A stretch of DNA of 64,000 nucleotides, taken from NCBI GenBank assembly GCA_944391285.1, contig CALXSY010000004.1, positions 1 through 64,000 on the forward strand. The letters are read 5' to 3'. The stretch is from an uncultured Clostridia bacterium. GTDB taxonomy: Bacteria; Bacillota; Peptococcia; Peptococcales; Peptococcaceae. A program made the translations under genes and the position numbers. Shown here piece by piece: positions 1 to 8,050 of this stretch. The notes beneath the pieces are model-generated. The model saw nothing but the letters and a program-made list of their open reading frames with translations. It was not told the DNA's origin and searched no databases. Within the stretch, counting starts at the first letter, position 1. Every line of letters begins with the position of its first letter.

Positions 1-131
1 TGATTGTTTCGCAAACACCATTTTACCAGAAATTATGAGCTGCTTTTTATTGTTGCACTTAGATTGTATATTCAAGTTTTAAAAAATCGCCTTGACTTCT
101 CAAGACAATTTTTCTTTAATATTCTCTTTGC

Positions 132-521
132 TTAATTCAAACGCTGAGTGCCCAGCTGTATTTGCTTAGCCTTTATTATTTCGCCCTTGGCTATCTTTTC
201 CAGCTCGCTTTGCTCGATATTGAGCAAGATCTCATCGCCGGCTTGCAAATCGCTGAAGGCAATATCCTGAAGCTCATGGGTTTCATAGTTGCAGTAGAGG
301 ATTCTTTTCTGCTCGCTTGCCTCGCTGCAATCAATATAGCTCCCCTCGCCGAAAACTCCTGCCTTATCTATATCTTTGACACACAGCTGCTCATTTTCAC
401 TATCCACTGCGGTAATCTCAGCATTTAAGCCCCAATATTCTGTTTCTTCTTCCCCGCAGCCGCCCAAGGCTAAGACTGCCAGCGCCAGCACAAGTATCAA
501 GAAAATTTTCCTTTTCTTCAT
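132..521 (-). CDS. Small predicted lipoprotein
   Basis: I do not recognise the family. The 129-residue product starts with a basic n-region (MKKRK), a hydrophobic stretch of about 14 residues and the lipobox LGGC at about residues 19-22, so it is probably exported and lipid-anchored on the outer face of the membrane. The rest is acidic and predicted to be a small beta-rich domain. The frame is open further upstream to 671, but the start at 521 is preceded by a good ribosome-binding site (AGGAGCGGGAAG then ATG) and places the signal peptide at the N-terminus. It stands alone, with about 220 bp of gene-free sequence up to the next gene. Length and lipobox are seen; the location is inferred. Confidence 0.75.
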   Translation of the reverse strand: MKKRKIFLILVLALAVLALGGCGEEETEYWGLNAEITAVDSENEQLCVKDIDKAGVFGEGSYIDCSEASEQKRILYCNYETHELQDIAFSDLQAGDEILLNIEQSELEKIAKGEIIKAKQIQLGTQRLN

Positions 522-743
522 CTTCCCGCTCCTTTTTTGCTTCAATTTTATCATAGCTCTATCCTTTTTGCAACTATCTGCTAAAACTTTTTTAGCTGTT
601 TTATCTGCCTTGATTGCGCAAGAGATGCTTATCCCGGCTTGATGCGGTTTTTCTATTAAATGTCTCGGCAATTATCGTTTTTTCTTCAGCTTATCCCCTG
701 AACTCGTGGGTATTTTTAATGAACTGTCGCTGCTGATTGATCC

Positions 744-1682
744 TTAGCAATGTTGAGAATTCCAGATATTTTGATAATATTGAAGTGTTGCCAAAGCGAT
801 ATCATATTCTTCAAAGTCCTTACTCAAAGTCCTCAGCTTATTTTTATCGATAACTCCCGGCAGCTGCTTAAGCTCGCCGAGCAGAGAAAAATACTCTTCA
901 TTTTCTAATGCCAAAAGCCATTGCACAAATTTTTTCCTCACCGCTGATATTTGCCCAAACTGCTTGAAAAAATATTTTTTTGCCGCTATACTGCCTACAA
1001 GATAGCCTTTTTGTACCATTAGCTGATATTGCTGCAGTACGGGAAATCTTTTGGCGTCAACAAAATAATCATATTTTTGCCCGTTCCAGTAAACGAAGCC
1101 ATAAAAATTTCTGGTCAAATTATCTACTGCTACAGGGTCATCCTCCATTTGCTGCATAATTTTCTCATACCAGGCGTTAAGCTGATTAAAACCTTCTTGA
1201 GATAAAATTTTGCCTTCATATGCCAATGAGATTAAACCATAATAAATTTGCAGCTTGTCCGGTTCAAAATACCCGTCAATTTTTTCTTGATATGCCTTCA
1301 GATACTCGTATCCCAGATTATTAGCCGGAGTTTGAAAATATTCCTGCATCTTTTGAAAAAAACCGATGCTGGTATATTTTTCTTTCATGCCGCTTAAGAG
1401 AGCAAATTTAATCGATTGCTTAAAAATTTCATCATATCCCGCAGGTGCTGAGCTTCGTTTGCTCAGCTGTGCAAATAATGTAATATAACTGCCGCCAAAG
1501 ACTTTGGGATGCATATATTTTTCCAGCTTTTCTCCTTCGTTAGCAGCGTGATATATAATTTTCCCGTCAGTTTGATACTCTGCACAGCCGTAAGCTAAAT
1601 ATTCTTTGTCAAAACGCCCCAATTTTGCCATTTCGGCTACATCTTCGGCACACTTGTCGTCTCGGTGCATTTGAATCTCCAT
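744..1682 (-). CDS. Protein of unknown function, paralogue of the 19358-20158 gene
   Basis: Unrecognised 312-residue soluble protein, rich in Lys, Tyr, Phe and Gln, with no signal peptide or membrane segment. It has a paralogue at 19358-20158 inside the phosphodiesterase/transporter region. Both begin with a (I/M)HRD motif near the start, then an F-x2-EY-x3-G pattern, and later share N-x-YGF-x-Y and a Y(L/F)xKQ-type segment. The start at 1682 follows GGAGGGTGAG. It is the last gene of a unit with the ABC ATPase (11 bp gap) and the zinc-ribbon gene. A role connected to that ATPase is possible only by context. The TAG of the ATPase lies just upstream, so translational coupling is likely. Confidence 0.7.
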   Translation of the reverse strand: MEIQMHRDDKCAEDVAEMAKLGRFDKEYLAYGCAEYQTDGKIIYHAANEGEKLEKYMHPKVFGGSYITLFAQLSKRSSAPAGYDEIFKQSIKFALLSGMKEKYTSIGFFQKMQEYFQTPANNLGYEYLKAYQEKIDGYFEPDKLQIYYGLISLAYEGKILSQEGFNQLNAWYEKIMQQMEDDPVAVDNLTRNFYGFVYWNGQKYDYFVDAKRFPVLQQYQLMVQKGYLVGSIAAKKYFFKQFGQISAVRKKFVQWLLALENEEYFSLLGELKQLPGVIDKNKLRTLSKDFEEYDIALATLQYYQNIWNSQHC

Positions 1683-1693
1683 TACTCACCCTC

Positions 1694-2500
1694 CTATTCA
1701 TAGCAAAGATTGACAATATCACAGGCAACGCTTGTTTTCATTCGCCATGTTCCGTCTTGAGCGCGGCTGACTTCGACATCATTGTTGAGCATAGCCTCTA
1801 AATTTTTCTTATTAAGCACTTGCTCTGTGTCACCTTGCGCCAATACACGCCCGTTGCGCAAAAGCAGAGTCTTATTCATAAAAGGCTGCACTTCTTCCGG
1901 ATAGTGAGTGACGTAAATAATTGTCGCCTTCCCGCTCTCAACCAGCAAATTAATCAAACTGCGCATCTTCTCCCGCGCGTAAATGTCCAAGCCGGTGCTC
2001 ATCTCATCCAAAACCAATATTTCCGGGGCGTTGATTAACGCTCGGGCAATCAATATGTTTTGCCGTTCACCTTTACTGAGCATGCCAAATTGATATTTTG
2101 CCTTTTCTTCCATATTCAGCTGTGCCAACACCTCCTTTGCTTTGCGCACAGCTTTATCCTGCAATGTAAAATCCAGCCCCAATGTTCCGTTTAACCCAGA
2201 CAAAACAATTTCCAAGGCTGTTTCCCTATAAAAAATTTTGTCGAAAAAAGAACTGGAAACCCAACCGATTTTTTCCCTCAACGCAAAAATGTTTTCTCTG
2301 CTAAATTTCTCGCCCAATACTTCTATTTCTCCGCCGGTCGGCGATTTAAAGCCGGCGAGAATACTTAAAAGCGTTGTTTTACCGCTGCCGTTCATGCCAA
2401 ACACCAGCCAATGATCTCCTTGGTTGATCTCCCAGTTTATATCTTTTATCAAATAACGCTTGCCGGATTTAAAGCATAGATCAGTCGTTTTTAATATCAT
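1694..2500 (-). CDS. ABC-type ATPase, stand-alone
   Basis: Cytoplasmic ATP-binding subunit of an ABC system, 268 residues. Visible motifs in order: Walker A GMNGSGKTT (about residues 35-43), signature LSKGERQ (about 142-148), Walker B ILVLDE followed by the D-loop STGLD, and the switch His in VTHY. The best match by eye is to the short, ModF/YlmA-like ATPases that occur without a partner permease. No membrane subunit is encoded next to it, so it may serve a permease elsewhere or act as a soluble ABC-F-like or regulatory ATPase. Its ATG overlaps the stop of the zinc-ribbon gene by 4 bp (ATGA), a sign of coupled translation. The substrate cannot be read from the sequence. Confidence 0.85.
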   Translation of the reverse strand: MILKTTDLCFKSGKRYLIKDINWEINQGDHWLVFGMNGSGKTTLLSILAGFKSPTGGEIEVLGEKFSRENIFALREKIGWVSSSFFDKIFYRETALEIVLSGLNGTLGLDFTLQDKAVRKAKEVLAQLNMEEKAKYQFGMLSKGERQNILIARALINAPEILVLDEMSTGLDIYAREKMRSLINLLVESGKATIIYVTHYPEEVQPFMNKTLLLRNGRVLAQGDTEQVLNKKNLEAMLNNDVEVSRAQDGTWRMKTSVACDIVNLCYE

Positions 2501-2958
2501 TGTCCAAACAACTCCTCTACATAGCCCTCAAAATTCTTTTCCGCGGCTACATTTTCTTGCTGCACACTCAAAATATCACTCCATAAATTATCCATGCTGC
2601 CCAGATCAACACTAAAGCCTTCATTTGTAAGCAAGCCCATATTTTTTAAGCTCCAGGATAAAATTTCGCTGACTTTAGCGATATTCATTCTCCGCGCTTG
2701 TTCGTTGCGATCCAAGTCTTCATAATAATTAAAATCAAAGCTATCGACAAATCCGCTGGCGCAAGCATATATTTCCGGTTCTACACCAAATTCTATGCGC
2801 TGACAATTGTTGCAGTAAATTTCTACCCTTGCAAGGTCAATATCATTGAAAACTATTCGCTTTAACTCTAATTGTCCGCCGCAATTTTTGCACACGCAGC
2901 GTTTGGCTCTCCTTTTCAAATTTTCGATGCGGTTTTCCTGCGAATAAATGTCCTCCAT
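2497..2958 (-). CDS. Zinc-ribbon protein of unknown function
   Basis: A 153-residue protein with two Cys pairs (CKNC and CNNC, about 23 residues apart) near the N-terminus, typical of a zinc ribbon, followed by an acidic, mostly helical C-terminal part. No catalytic motif is recognised. The frame is open to 3003, but the ATG at 2958 has a clear ribbon of GAAGGAG upstream, so I chose it. It is the first gene of the unit with the ABC ATPase and the 744-1682 gene, and is transcribed divergently from the LysR-type gene at 3056. The -35 of that divergent promoter lies only about 40 bp from this start. Confidence 0.7.
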   Translation of the reverse strand: MEDIYSQENRIENLKRRAKRCVCKNCGGQLELKRIVFNDIDLARVEIYCNNCQRIEFGVEPEIYACASGFVDSFDFNYYEDLDRNEQARRMNIAKVSEILSWSLKNMGLLTNEGFSVDLGSMDNLWSDILSVQQENVAAEKNFEGYVEELFGQ

Positions 2959-2996
2959 ATTTACCACTCCTTCTCTGGTTTTATATTTGTTTAGTC

Positions 2997-3025
2997 TTGA
3001 CATACCATAAAAATTTTTTTATAAT
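2997..3025 (+). promoter_or_regulatory. Promoter of LysR-type gene 1, with AT dyad in the spacer
   Basis: TTGACA (2997-3002), 17-bp spacer, TATAAT (3020-3025): a perfect consensus promoter about 30 bp upstream of the LysR-type ATG. The spacer contains ATAAAAATTTTTTTATA, which resembles the putative operator found upstream of three phosphodiesterase/transporter promoters (13 of 17 positions by eye). This would fit autorepression by the LysR protein, but the likeness may be chance in AT-rich DNA. Confidence 0.75.
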
Positions 3026-3055
3026 TAATTTATCATTCATTAGGGGGTAATATTC

Positions 3056-4024
3056 ATGCGTATTGAACAATTCGAATCTGTTTTAGCCACTGCTCGCAGC
3101 AAATCAATGAAAAAAGCCGCAGAATTAACCCATTCTTCTGTTCAAAATATCAGTATTCAAATAAGCAATTTAGAAAAAGAACTGAATACCAGCATTTTCG
3201 TCCGCAACCGTTATGGGGTCTTTCTTACTCCCGACGGTGAATATATTTGCCAGGAACTCGAAAAAATAATGTCTTTGGTCAGCGGCTTGCAAACATTTGC
3301 CTCTGACCGTTCGGGGTTATCCCAGGAGCACGAAAAGGTTATCAGTTCCTTTAATATTTTGGCTTCTCCGCCCGAAGGAGAACTTTCCTCTTCTATCATT
3401 AAACGCCTTTGCACGGATTATAATATTTCCAAAGCCAGTATCGCGACCCATGATGCTGCCCGCATAAATACTCTTTTAAACAAAAATCTCGATCATATAT
3501 TTGAAAATTACGATTTGATTTTCACCAACATGCTGCCGGCTGAATTATTATCGCTGAAAAAGGATTTAAAATGTGTGCCGTGCTATTCGCTGTCTTCTAA
3601 TTCACTGGGTATCCATTTAAGCACCAAAAACCCTTTGTCGCAGAAAAAAGCCATCTCTATCACCGAGCTCATCAATCAATCCTTAATTCTGCGCACCTAC
3701 GAAAATGATAACGACGACAATGACAATATCCATTTGCTTAATTCCGTTGAAACTCTCGGAGTAGTGCTCAAGCCCAAATATCGCCTGAATTCGGAAAAGG
3801 TTTGTGTCTACTTTATTGAAAATGATATGGGCTACAGCATCAGCCCTTACAGCAGCGCATCAGATAAACAATATTCAGAAAAAAGTGTCGTTGTGCCGCT
3901 GAAGGAGAAGTTGCTTATCACCCATTTGGCCTTTTTCAATCCCTTAATTGCTAAGTCACCGCTTTTCACTCATATTTTAAGCATCCTTCGCAAAAAATAC
4001 CCTCATATGCATCAGCTTTTTTAG
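3056..4024 (+). CDS. LysR-type transcriptional regulator 1
   Basis: 322-residue DNA-binding regulator. The N-terminal winged helix-turn-helix spans about residues 1-60 (RSKSMKKAAE, then SVQNISIQISNLEKEL), followed by a linker helix and a two-lobed effector domain. It is a close paralogue of the regulator at 14353-15306: both begin MRIEQF and keep RN(R/K)YGVFLTPDGE. The ATG follows TAGGGGGTAATATTC. It lies tail-to-tail with phosphodiesterase 1, sharing a terminator with it, an arrangement repeated for the second LysR gene and phosphodiesterase 4. I infer that it senses the substrate or product of the neighbouring transporter/phosphodiesterase pair and acts at the dyad upstream of the transporter promoter. 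The effector is unknown. Confidence 0.9.
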   Translation: MRIEQFESVLATARSKSMKKAAELTHSSVQNISIQISNLEKELNTSIFVRNRYGVFLTPDGEYICQELEKIMSLVSGLQTFASDRSGLSQEHEKVISSFNILASPPEGELSSSIIKRLCTDYNISKASIATHDAARINTLLNKNLDHIFENYDLIFTNMLPAELLSLKKDLKCVPCYSLSSNSLGIHLSTKNPLSQKKAISITELINQSLILRTYENDNDDNDNIHLLNSVETLGVVLKPKYRLNSEKVCVYFIENDMGYSISPYSSASDKQYSEKSVVVPLKEKLLITHLAFFNPLIAKSPLFTHILSILRKKYPHMHQLF

Positions 4025-4034
4025 TCAATATTCA

Positions 4035-4068
4035 AATAAGAGCCCTCAATCTGAGAGCTCTTATTTTT
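4035..4068. terminator. Bidirectional terminator between LysR 1 and phosphodiesterase 1
   Basis: AATAAGAGC (4035-4043) pairs with GCTCTTATT (4057-4065); an inner CTCA/TGAG pair extends the stem past one mismatch. A T-run follows on the + strand and AT-rich sequence on the - strand. It sits between convergent genes and can end both transcripts. Confidence 0.85.
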
Positions 4069-4069
4069 A

Positions 4070-6106
4070 TTAATAGTTATTCTCTAAAATTTGATAAATA
4101 GGGGCGCCTTCACATTCACGCGGCATTCTTACTCCGCCGATTACAGCTACAGTCGGTACAAAGTCCACCTGACGGATAATACGTTTGGTGAGCTCGCCTT
4201 TTTTAATACCGGGTCCTGCTGCTAAGAATATCGGCAACAGTGAAGTATGATTTAAACCATAGGTTGTTGTGATGGCATCAAAGTGGTCATCATTATAACC
4301 TTCTGCGGTCCAAGCTACGATATCGCCGCATTGATCACCGCCGAAGCCCAAAATAACAGCATCTTTGTTGCGCAATGCCAAACCAATTACGCGTTTGCCG
4401 CTCTCGGGATGTTTCAAACCATACAAAGCTGTCATGATTTCCTCTTCTACCTCATATTGGTCTTTAGGATCAACAATACCATGATCATAACGGCCTTTTA
4501 AGTTGATATAAATATGGTTAGCTCTGCTGGCAACTGCAACAGTCTTGCTCCAGTCGATTTCATGAGTATCATTGCCGTTTTCGTCTTTCTGCATAACAGT
4601 AAAGCCTAACTGACGCATCATACCAACATTGACACCGCTGACATCACCAAATTGGGGTCTTTCATGCTCTGCACAAATCAATGCATGGTCGCTGACAACA
4701 AATATGTTCCAGCCTTCATCAAGCAAGTGCATAAAGCTGCCAATATAATTGTCTGTTTGGATATAGGTTTTCTCCATATAATCCCGAGCAGTTTCTTCAC
4801 TATATCTGCTGTATTCACGATGCTTCATATGACGGCAAACAGAGTGCATTTGCGCATCAACATTGTGGCAGTGGCTAAATACTACATCATAGCCTTCACT
4901 CTTAATTAAATATTGGATAGATTCGGATTGCCATTCGCAATATTTATCCCACAATGGCAGCATGCATTTGTATAACTCATCGCCGTTTTTAGCGCACAGG
5001 TTTACTGCCGGTACCGGATAGCCTACATTTTCAGTAATTTTTTCATAAATGGATTTCGGATGGAACAATCTGTTTTCATTGATATCTACAGCCGGGGAAA
5101 TAAAGATTTCCAAGCTGCTGCCATCCTCGGCAAGGCTTAATAAACGCATATGCTTAATGGTCTCTATTTTATCATTGCCGCGGAAATCTACGTCAAAAAT
5201 ATCGTAAGTCATTTCATCCAATTTTAAAACAGCGATTGGTTCAATTTTCTTTTTGTTTTCATAAATCTTAACGGTATCGTAGATGCCTTGCTCATTTTTT
5301 ACAATCAAGCAGTTGCGTCTGATCAAGCCGCCGCTCAACAGCAAAACAAACTCTAAAGCGCCTTCCGGAGCTTCTGCCCATTTTTCAGCCGGTTTGATCG
5401 GGCTTTCAGAGCGGTCAAATTTTGCATTTTTAATAAATCCGTCTGTACCTTCATCATTGCTGAGCAAAACAATTTTGCTGTCCGGTTTGTCTAAACCAAC
5501 GCGGTCCTTAACACTGCCGCTTTTTTTGCCTTCTGCTGCCAAATCCTCAATAGCGCAAGGCTCAATGCCTACAGTTGCTCCTTTGGGTTTGTACAATAAC
5601 TCCGGAATATCTTTGCTGGCTACAGCGAAAAATTCACCGCGTACCACACCAACACCCAAGTTTACGCCTCTGGGCTGAGTTCCGTCAACTACATGCAAAA
5701 GCGGACTGTCAGAGCTTGGCGGCCAAGAAGAGCCCGGCCAATGCCATACCAATGTTTTCATGCCGTTTTCAACAAAAACATTCCATAACTGCTCTGCCCG
5801 GCATTTGCGGGAGTCTAAAGCATAGCCTACATATTCCGGTCCTAAATCACTTTGCTGGTTGAAGCAAGTAATACCATGAACATTGGCATAACAGCCGGTT
5901 GCCAAGGTAGTCCACATTGGCGGGGTACCGGTAGGATGTCCGCCGATCATTTCCAAATTTTCGTTGGCTGCTCCGCGCTCTAATAATTTTTTGACATTAG
6001 GCATTTTGCCTTCTTTTAAATAATGCATAGTTGCTCTTGGGTCCATACCATCGACACCGATAATCATAATTTTCTTATTAATCGGTTTTCTCTCTAAGTT
6101 TGCCAT
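4070..6106 (-). CDS. Alkaline-phosphatase-superfamily phosphodiesterase 1
   Basis: 678-residue predicted metal-dependent hydrolase of the type I phosphodiesterase/nucleotide pyrophosphatase group. All expected catalytic positions are visible: metal Asp19 in GVDGMD, nucleophile Thr61 in TGTPPMW, Asp417 and His421 in VDAQMH, Asp473-His474 in SDHA, and His608 in NDDHFD, which aligns with the final metal His of the paralogues. Thr and not Cys/Ser-x-P-x-R argues against a sulfatase. Between Thr61 and Asp417 there are about 355 residues, far more than in classical NPP enzymes, including a conserved WPGSSWPPSSD loop (123-133) and a beta-rich insert. There is no signal peptide, so it should act in the cytoplasm. 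It follows its transporter by 88 bp. The substrate is unknown. Confidence 0.85.
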   Translation of the reverse strand: MANLERKPINKKIMIIGVDGMDPRATMHYLKEGKMPNVKKLLERGAANENLEMIGGHPTGTPPMWTTLATGCYANVHGITCFNQQSDLGPEYVGYALDSRKCRAEQLWNVFVENGMKTLVWHWPGSSWPPSSDSPLLHVVDGTQPRGVNLGVGVVRGEFFAVASKDIPELLYKPKGATVGIEPCAIEDLAAEGKKSGSVKDRVGLDKPDSKIVLLSNDEGTDGFIKNAKFDRSESPIKPAEKWAEAPEGALEFVLLLSGGLIRRNCLIVKNEQGIYDTVKIYENKKKIEPIAVLKLDEMTYDIFDVDFRGNDKIETIKHMRLLSLAEDGSSLEIFISPAVDINENRLFHPKSIYEKITENVGYPVPAVNLCAKNGDELYKCMLPLWDKYCEWQSESIQYLIKSEGYDVVFSHCHNVDAQMHSVCRHMKHREYSRYSEETARDYMEKTYIQTDNYIGSFMHLLDEGWNIFVVSDHALICAEHERPQFGDVSGVNVGMMRQLGFTVMQKDENGNDTHEIDWSKTVAVASRANHIYINLKGRYDHGIVDPKDQYEVEEEIMTALYGLKHPESGKRVIGLALRNKDAVILGFGGDQCGDIVAWTAEGYNDDHFDAITTTYGLNHTSLLPIFLAAGPGIKKGELTKRIIRQVDFVPTVAVIGGVRMPRECEGAPIYQILENNY

Positions 6107-6194
6107 AAAAATCCTCCTTCTATTATTTCCAAATACTTTACTATTGTTTTATTACAGCAGAATATTCTCTGTTGTTATTTACTTTAAAGACGTA

Positions 6195-7649
6195 TTAAGC
6201 GCCCATGTGAAACAATGCGTTGGCTAAAGGCCAGCCAATAAATAAGCTTGCGCAGATAAATAAGAAAATAGCTAACAAGCAGAATTTATAAAGAGTGTTT
6301 TGCGGAATCCAGCCCATATTGTTATAAAGCAATGCTCCTGTTGGGCTGGCGCTTGGCAGCATAACACCAAAGTCAACAAACAAAATCATGCAAGCACAAA
6401 GCGCCATTGGATTCAAGCCCAAGGAAACACTGAATGAATAAGAAATCGGAATTAAGATTGCTCCGACAACAGCATTATTGATGAAGTTGGTAATAACGAT
6501 GCCTATCAGCAGATAAACTACTACAAACGCATACGGGCTTAAAGTGCCGAAGACCGGATTGAATACTATTTTCAGCCATTCAGCAACACCGGAAGCCGGA
6601 TTGTTTATGCAGGAGCATAATACCAAAGCTGTACCAAACATTAAAATAACATTCCAAATAACATTCTGAGCAACTAAATCTTCAAATTTCAGCAGCGGTG
6701 CACCGTCAATTCTTATAAAGCAGATGACAGCAATAATCAACATAGCTCCGCCAACCGTACTCAGTTTATTGAGCACTACCGCGATTAACCAGCTATCCGG
6801 CAGGAAGCTTGGTGCCATTAAAATTACAAACAAAGCGGCGAACAAGGATAAGCATATTTTTTGCTGCTTTGTCATTGGCTCTACTTTGTTCTCATCGGGA
6901 ACATAAGCTGCAAATTTGCTTAAATCCACGCGGATAATGAATTTGCTGATCAATAAATATACAGCAAACATCGCCGTACATACGGTAATCGTAAACAATG
7001 TCCAGTGAGCATAGTCAAAACTGCCGTCATATGCTCCGCCGGAGCCTGCTGCCAAGAAACCAAAGTTAGTAAATACCGCCATTTTAAAGGGGAGCATAAA
7101 TCCGCCAAAGGCTACAACTAAAGCGATAGAGAAGGTTGCCCAAGCACCTGTGCGGCTTCCCTTTTCATATCCTACCTCTTCACACATTGCCCATACTAAT
7201 CCCCAGAAAGCTAAAGTAACGGCAACTTCGGCCAAGCAGGAAGCGCAAATTGCTGCGCAAAAATAGATTGTTACAAATAGTAGCCAGGGTTTTCCTTGCG
7301 TAGCTTTTCTGGTTACTGACCAGTTTGCTATATACTGAATTAGCCCGGTGTTTTTTAAAAGACCTACACTGATCATTAACCAGAAGGCAACGCCAACTGT
7401 CATATTGCTCATCAAACTGCCCCAAGCGTTGGTAGGAGTCGTAAAGCCTGTAAAACCAAACATAATTAATGCAACCAAGCTGGGCCAAATCATGTTTGTC
7501 GTACACCAGCCGTAAATTGCTCCCAAGAAGATACCTACAACCGTGATTCCTAACTCTGTCATAGGCTCTGGAGCCGGAATAAAACGAAAAAAGATCATTA
7601 ACGAAAGTGAAATGGCGCTATTTATATACCATTTTACTGAACTGCTCAT
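6195..7649 (-). CDS. DASS/SLC13-type anion transporter 1
   Basis: 484-residue polytopic membrane protein with about 12 hydrophobic segments. Two features identify the divalent anion:sodium symporter fold: FINNAVVGAILIPI, in the place of the SNTAT helical hairpin, and MLPSASPTGALLY, in the place of the second hairpin. The strict SNT sodium motifs are changed (INNA, SASPT), so cation coupling may differ from known members. The start at 7649 has GGAGGAATTGAT upstream; the frame extends 6 codons further but without a better site. It is the first gene of a two-gene unit with phosphodiesterase 1. I infer that it imports the anionic substrate that the enzyme cleaves. Closest relative in the window is transporter 2. 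Confidence 0.87.
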   Translation of the reverse strand: MSSSVKWYINSAISLSLMIFFRFIPAPEPMTELGITVVGIFLGAIYGWCTTNMIWPSLVALIMFGFTGFTTPTNAWGSLMSNMTVGVAFWLMISVGLLKNTGLIQYIANWSVTRKATQGKPWLLFVTIYFCAAICASCLAEVAVTLAFWGLVWAMCEEVGYEKGSRTGAWATFSIALVVAFGGFMLPFKMAVFTNFGFLAAGSGGAYDGSFDYAHWTLFTITVCTAMFAVYLLISKFIIRVDLSKFAAYVPDENKVEPMTKQQKICLSLFAALFVILMAPSFLPDSWLIAVVLNKLSTVGGAMLIIAVICFIRIDGAPLLKFEDLVAQNVIWNVILMFGTALVLCSCINNPASGVAEWLKIVFNPVFGTLSPYAFVVVYLLIGIVITNFINNAVVGAILIPISYSFSVSLGLNPMALCACMILFVDFGVMLPSASPTGALLYNNMGWIPQNTLYKFCLLAIFLFICASLFIGWPLANALFHMGA

Positions 7650-7709
7650 ATCAATTCCTCCGTTCAAAATGGATTAATTATAAAATACGGTTATAAAACA
7701 TTCCAGCAC

Positions 7710-7774
7710 AAATGAGAAGCCATATCAAAAATTTTTACCGGCAAAACAATTATTATATTTTCAACTTCTCATTT
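7710..7774 (-). repeat. Inverted repeat in the leader of transporter 1
   Basis: Two 10-bp arms, AAATGAGAAG at 7710-7719 and CTTCTCATTT at 7765-7774, lie 45 bp apart between the promoter and the start codon. In the transcript they could form a long hairpin holding the 5' leader; as DNA they could be a repressor site. The function is unknown. Confidence 0.45.
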
Positions 7775-7806
7775 ATTGATACTTAAATAGCGATCGCTTT
7801 AAATTA

Positions 7807-7880
7807 ATTATATATTCCGCAGCTTATTTTTGCAATCAGACATTTTTTTATAACAATTACCTCATCAAAAAATTTTTAAC
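7807..7880 (-). promoter_or_regulatory. Promoter and putative LysR operator of transporter 1 / phosphodiesterase 1
   Basis: On the - strand: -35 TTGCAA (7830-7835), 17-bp spacer, -10 TATAAT (7807-7812). The dyad GTTAAAAATTTTTTGAT occupies 7864-7880, exactly 28 bp upstream of the -35 box, with its centre near -72. The same dyad with the same spacing stands before phosphodiesterase 3 and transporter 3. The position suits the recognition site of a LysR-type activator. The rest of the 400-bp gap (7650-8050) holds no gene. Confidence 0.7.
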
Positions 7881-7950
7881 CTTCGTTAAATTAGGTATTG
7901 CCCACGCAAGATACCGATTTTGCTCAAATCTGCCTTTATATCTGCAAAAT

Positions 7951-7994
7951 TTTTTCAAAAAAAATGAGTCCGGCAATTTAACGGACTCATTTTT
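7951..7994 (-). terminator. Terminator of transporter 2 / phosphodiesterase 2 unit
   Basis: ATGAGTCCG (7964-7972) pairs with CGGACTCAT (7982-7990), flanked by A and T runs on both sides. On the - strand the hairpin is followed by eight T, about 60 bp after the stop of phosphodiesterase 2. Confidence 0.88.
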
Positions 7995-8050
7995 AATCGT
8001 TTTCTAAGATCTTAAAACCTCAGCTTTGCCCCAAGGCTTTAGGGTGAAAA

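Noticed and set aside
162-428. Open frames on the + strand opposite the first lipoprotein and similar antisense frames throughout
   Set aside because: No ribosome-binding sites or protein motifs; they mirror real genes on the other strand.
4070-6106. Phosphodiesterase copies as cofactor-independent phosphoglycerate mutase
   Set aside because: Shared superfamily metal motifs only; the nucleophile is Thr and length, loops and context do not fit.
4070-6106. His620 (NHTSLLP) as the last metal ligand of phosphodiesterase 1
   Set aside because: It is Tyr in copies 2 and 4; His608 in NDDHFD is the position kept in all copies and aligns with the His of copy 5.
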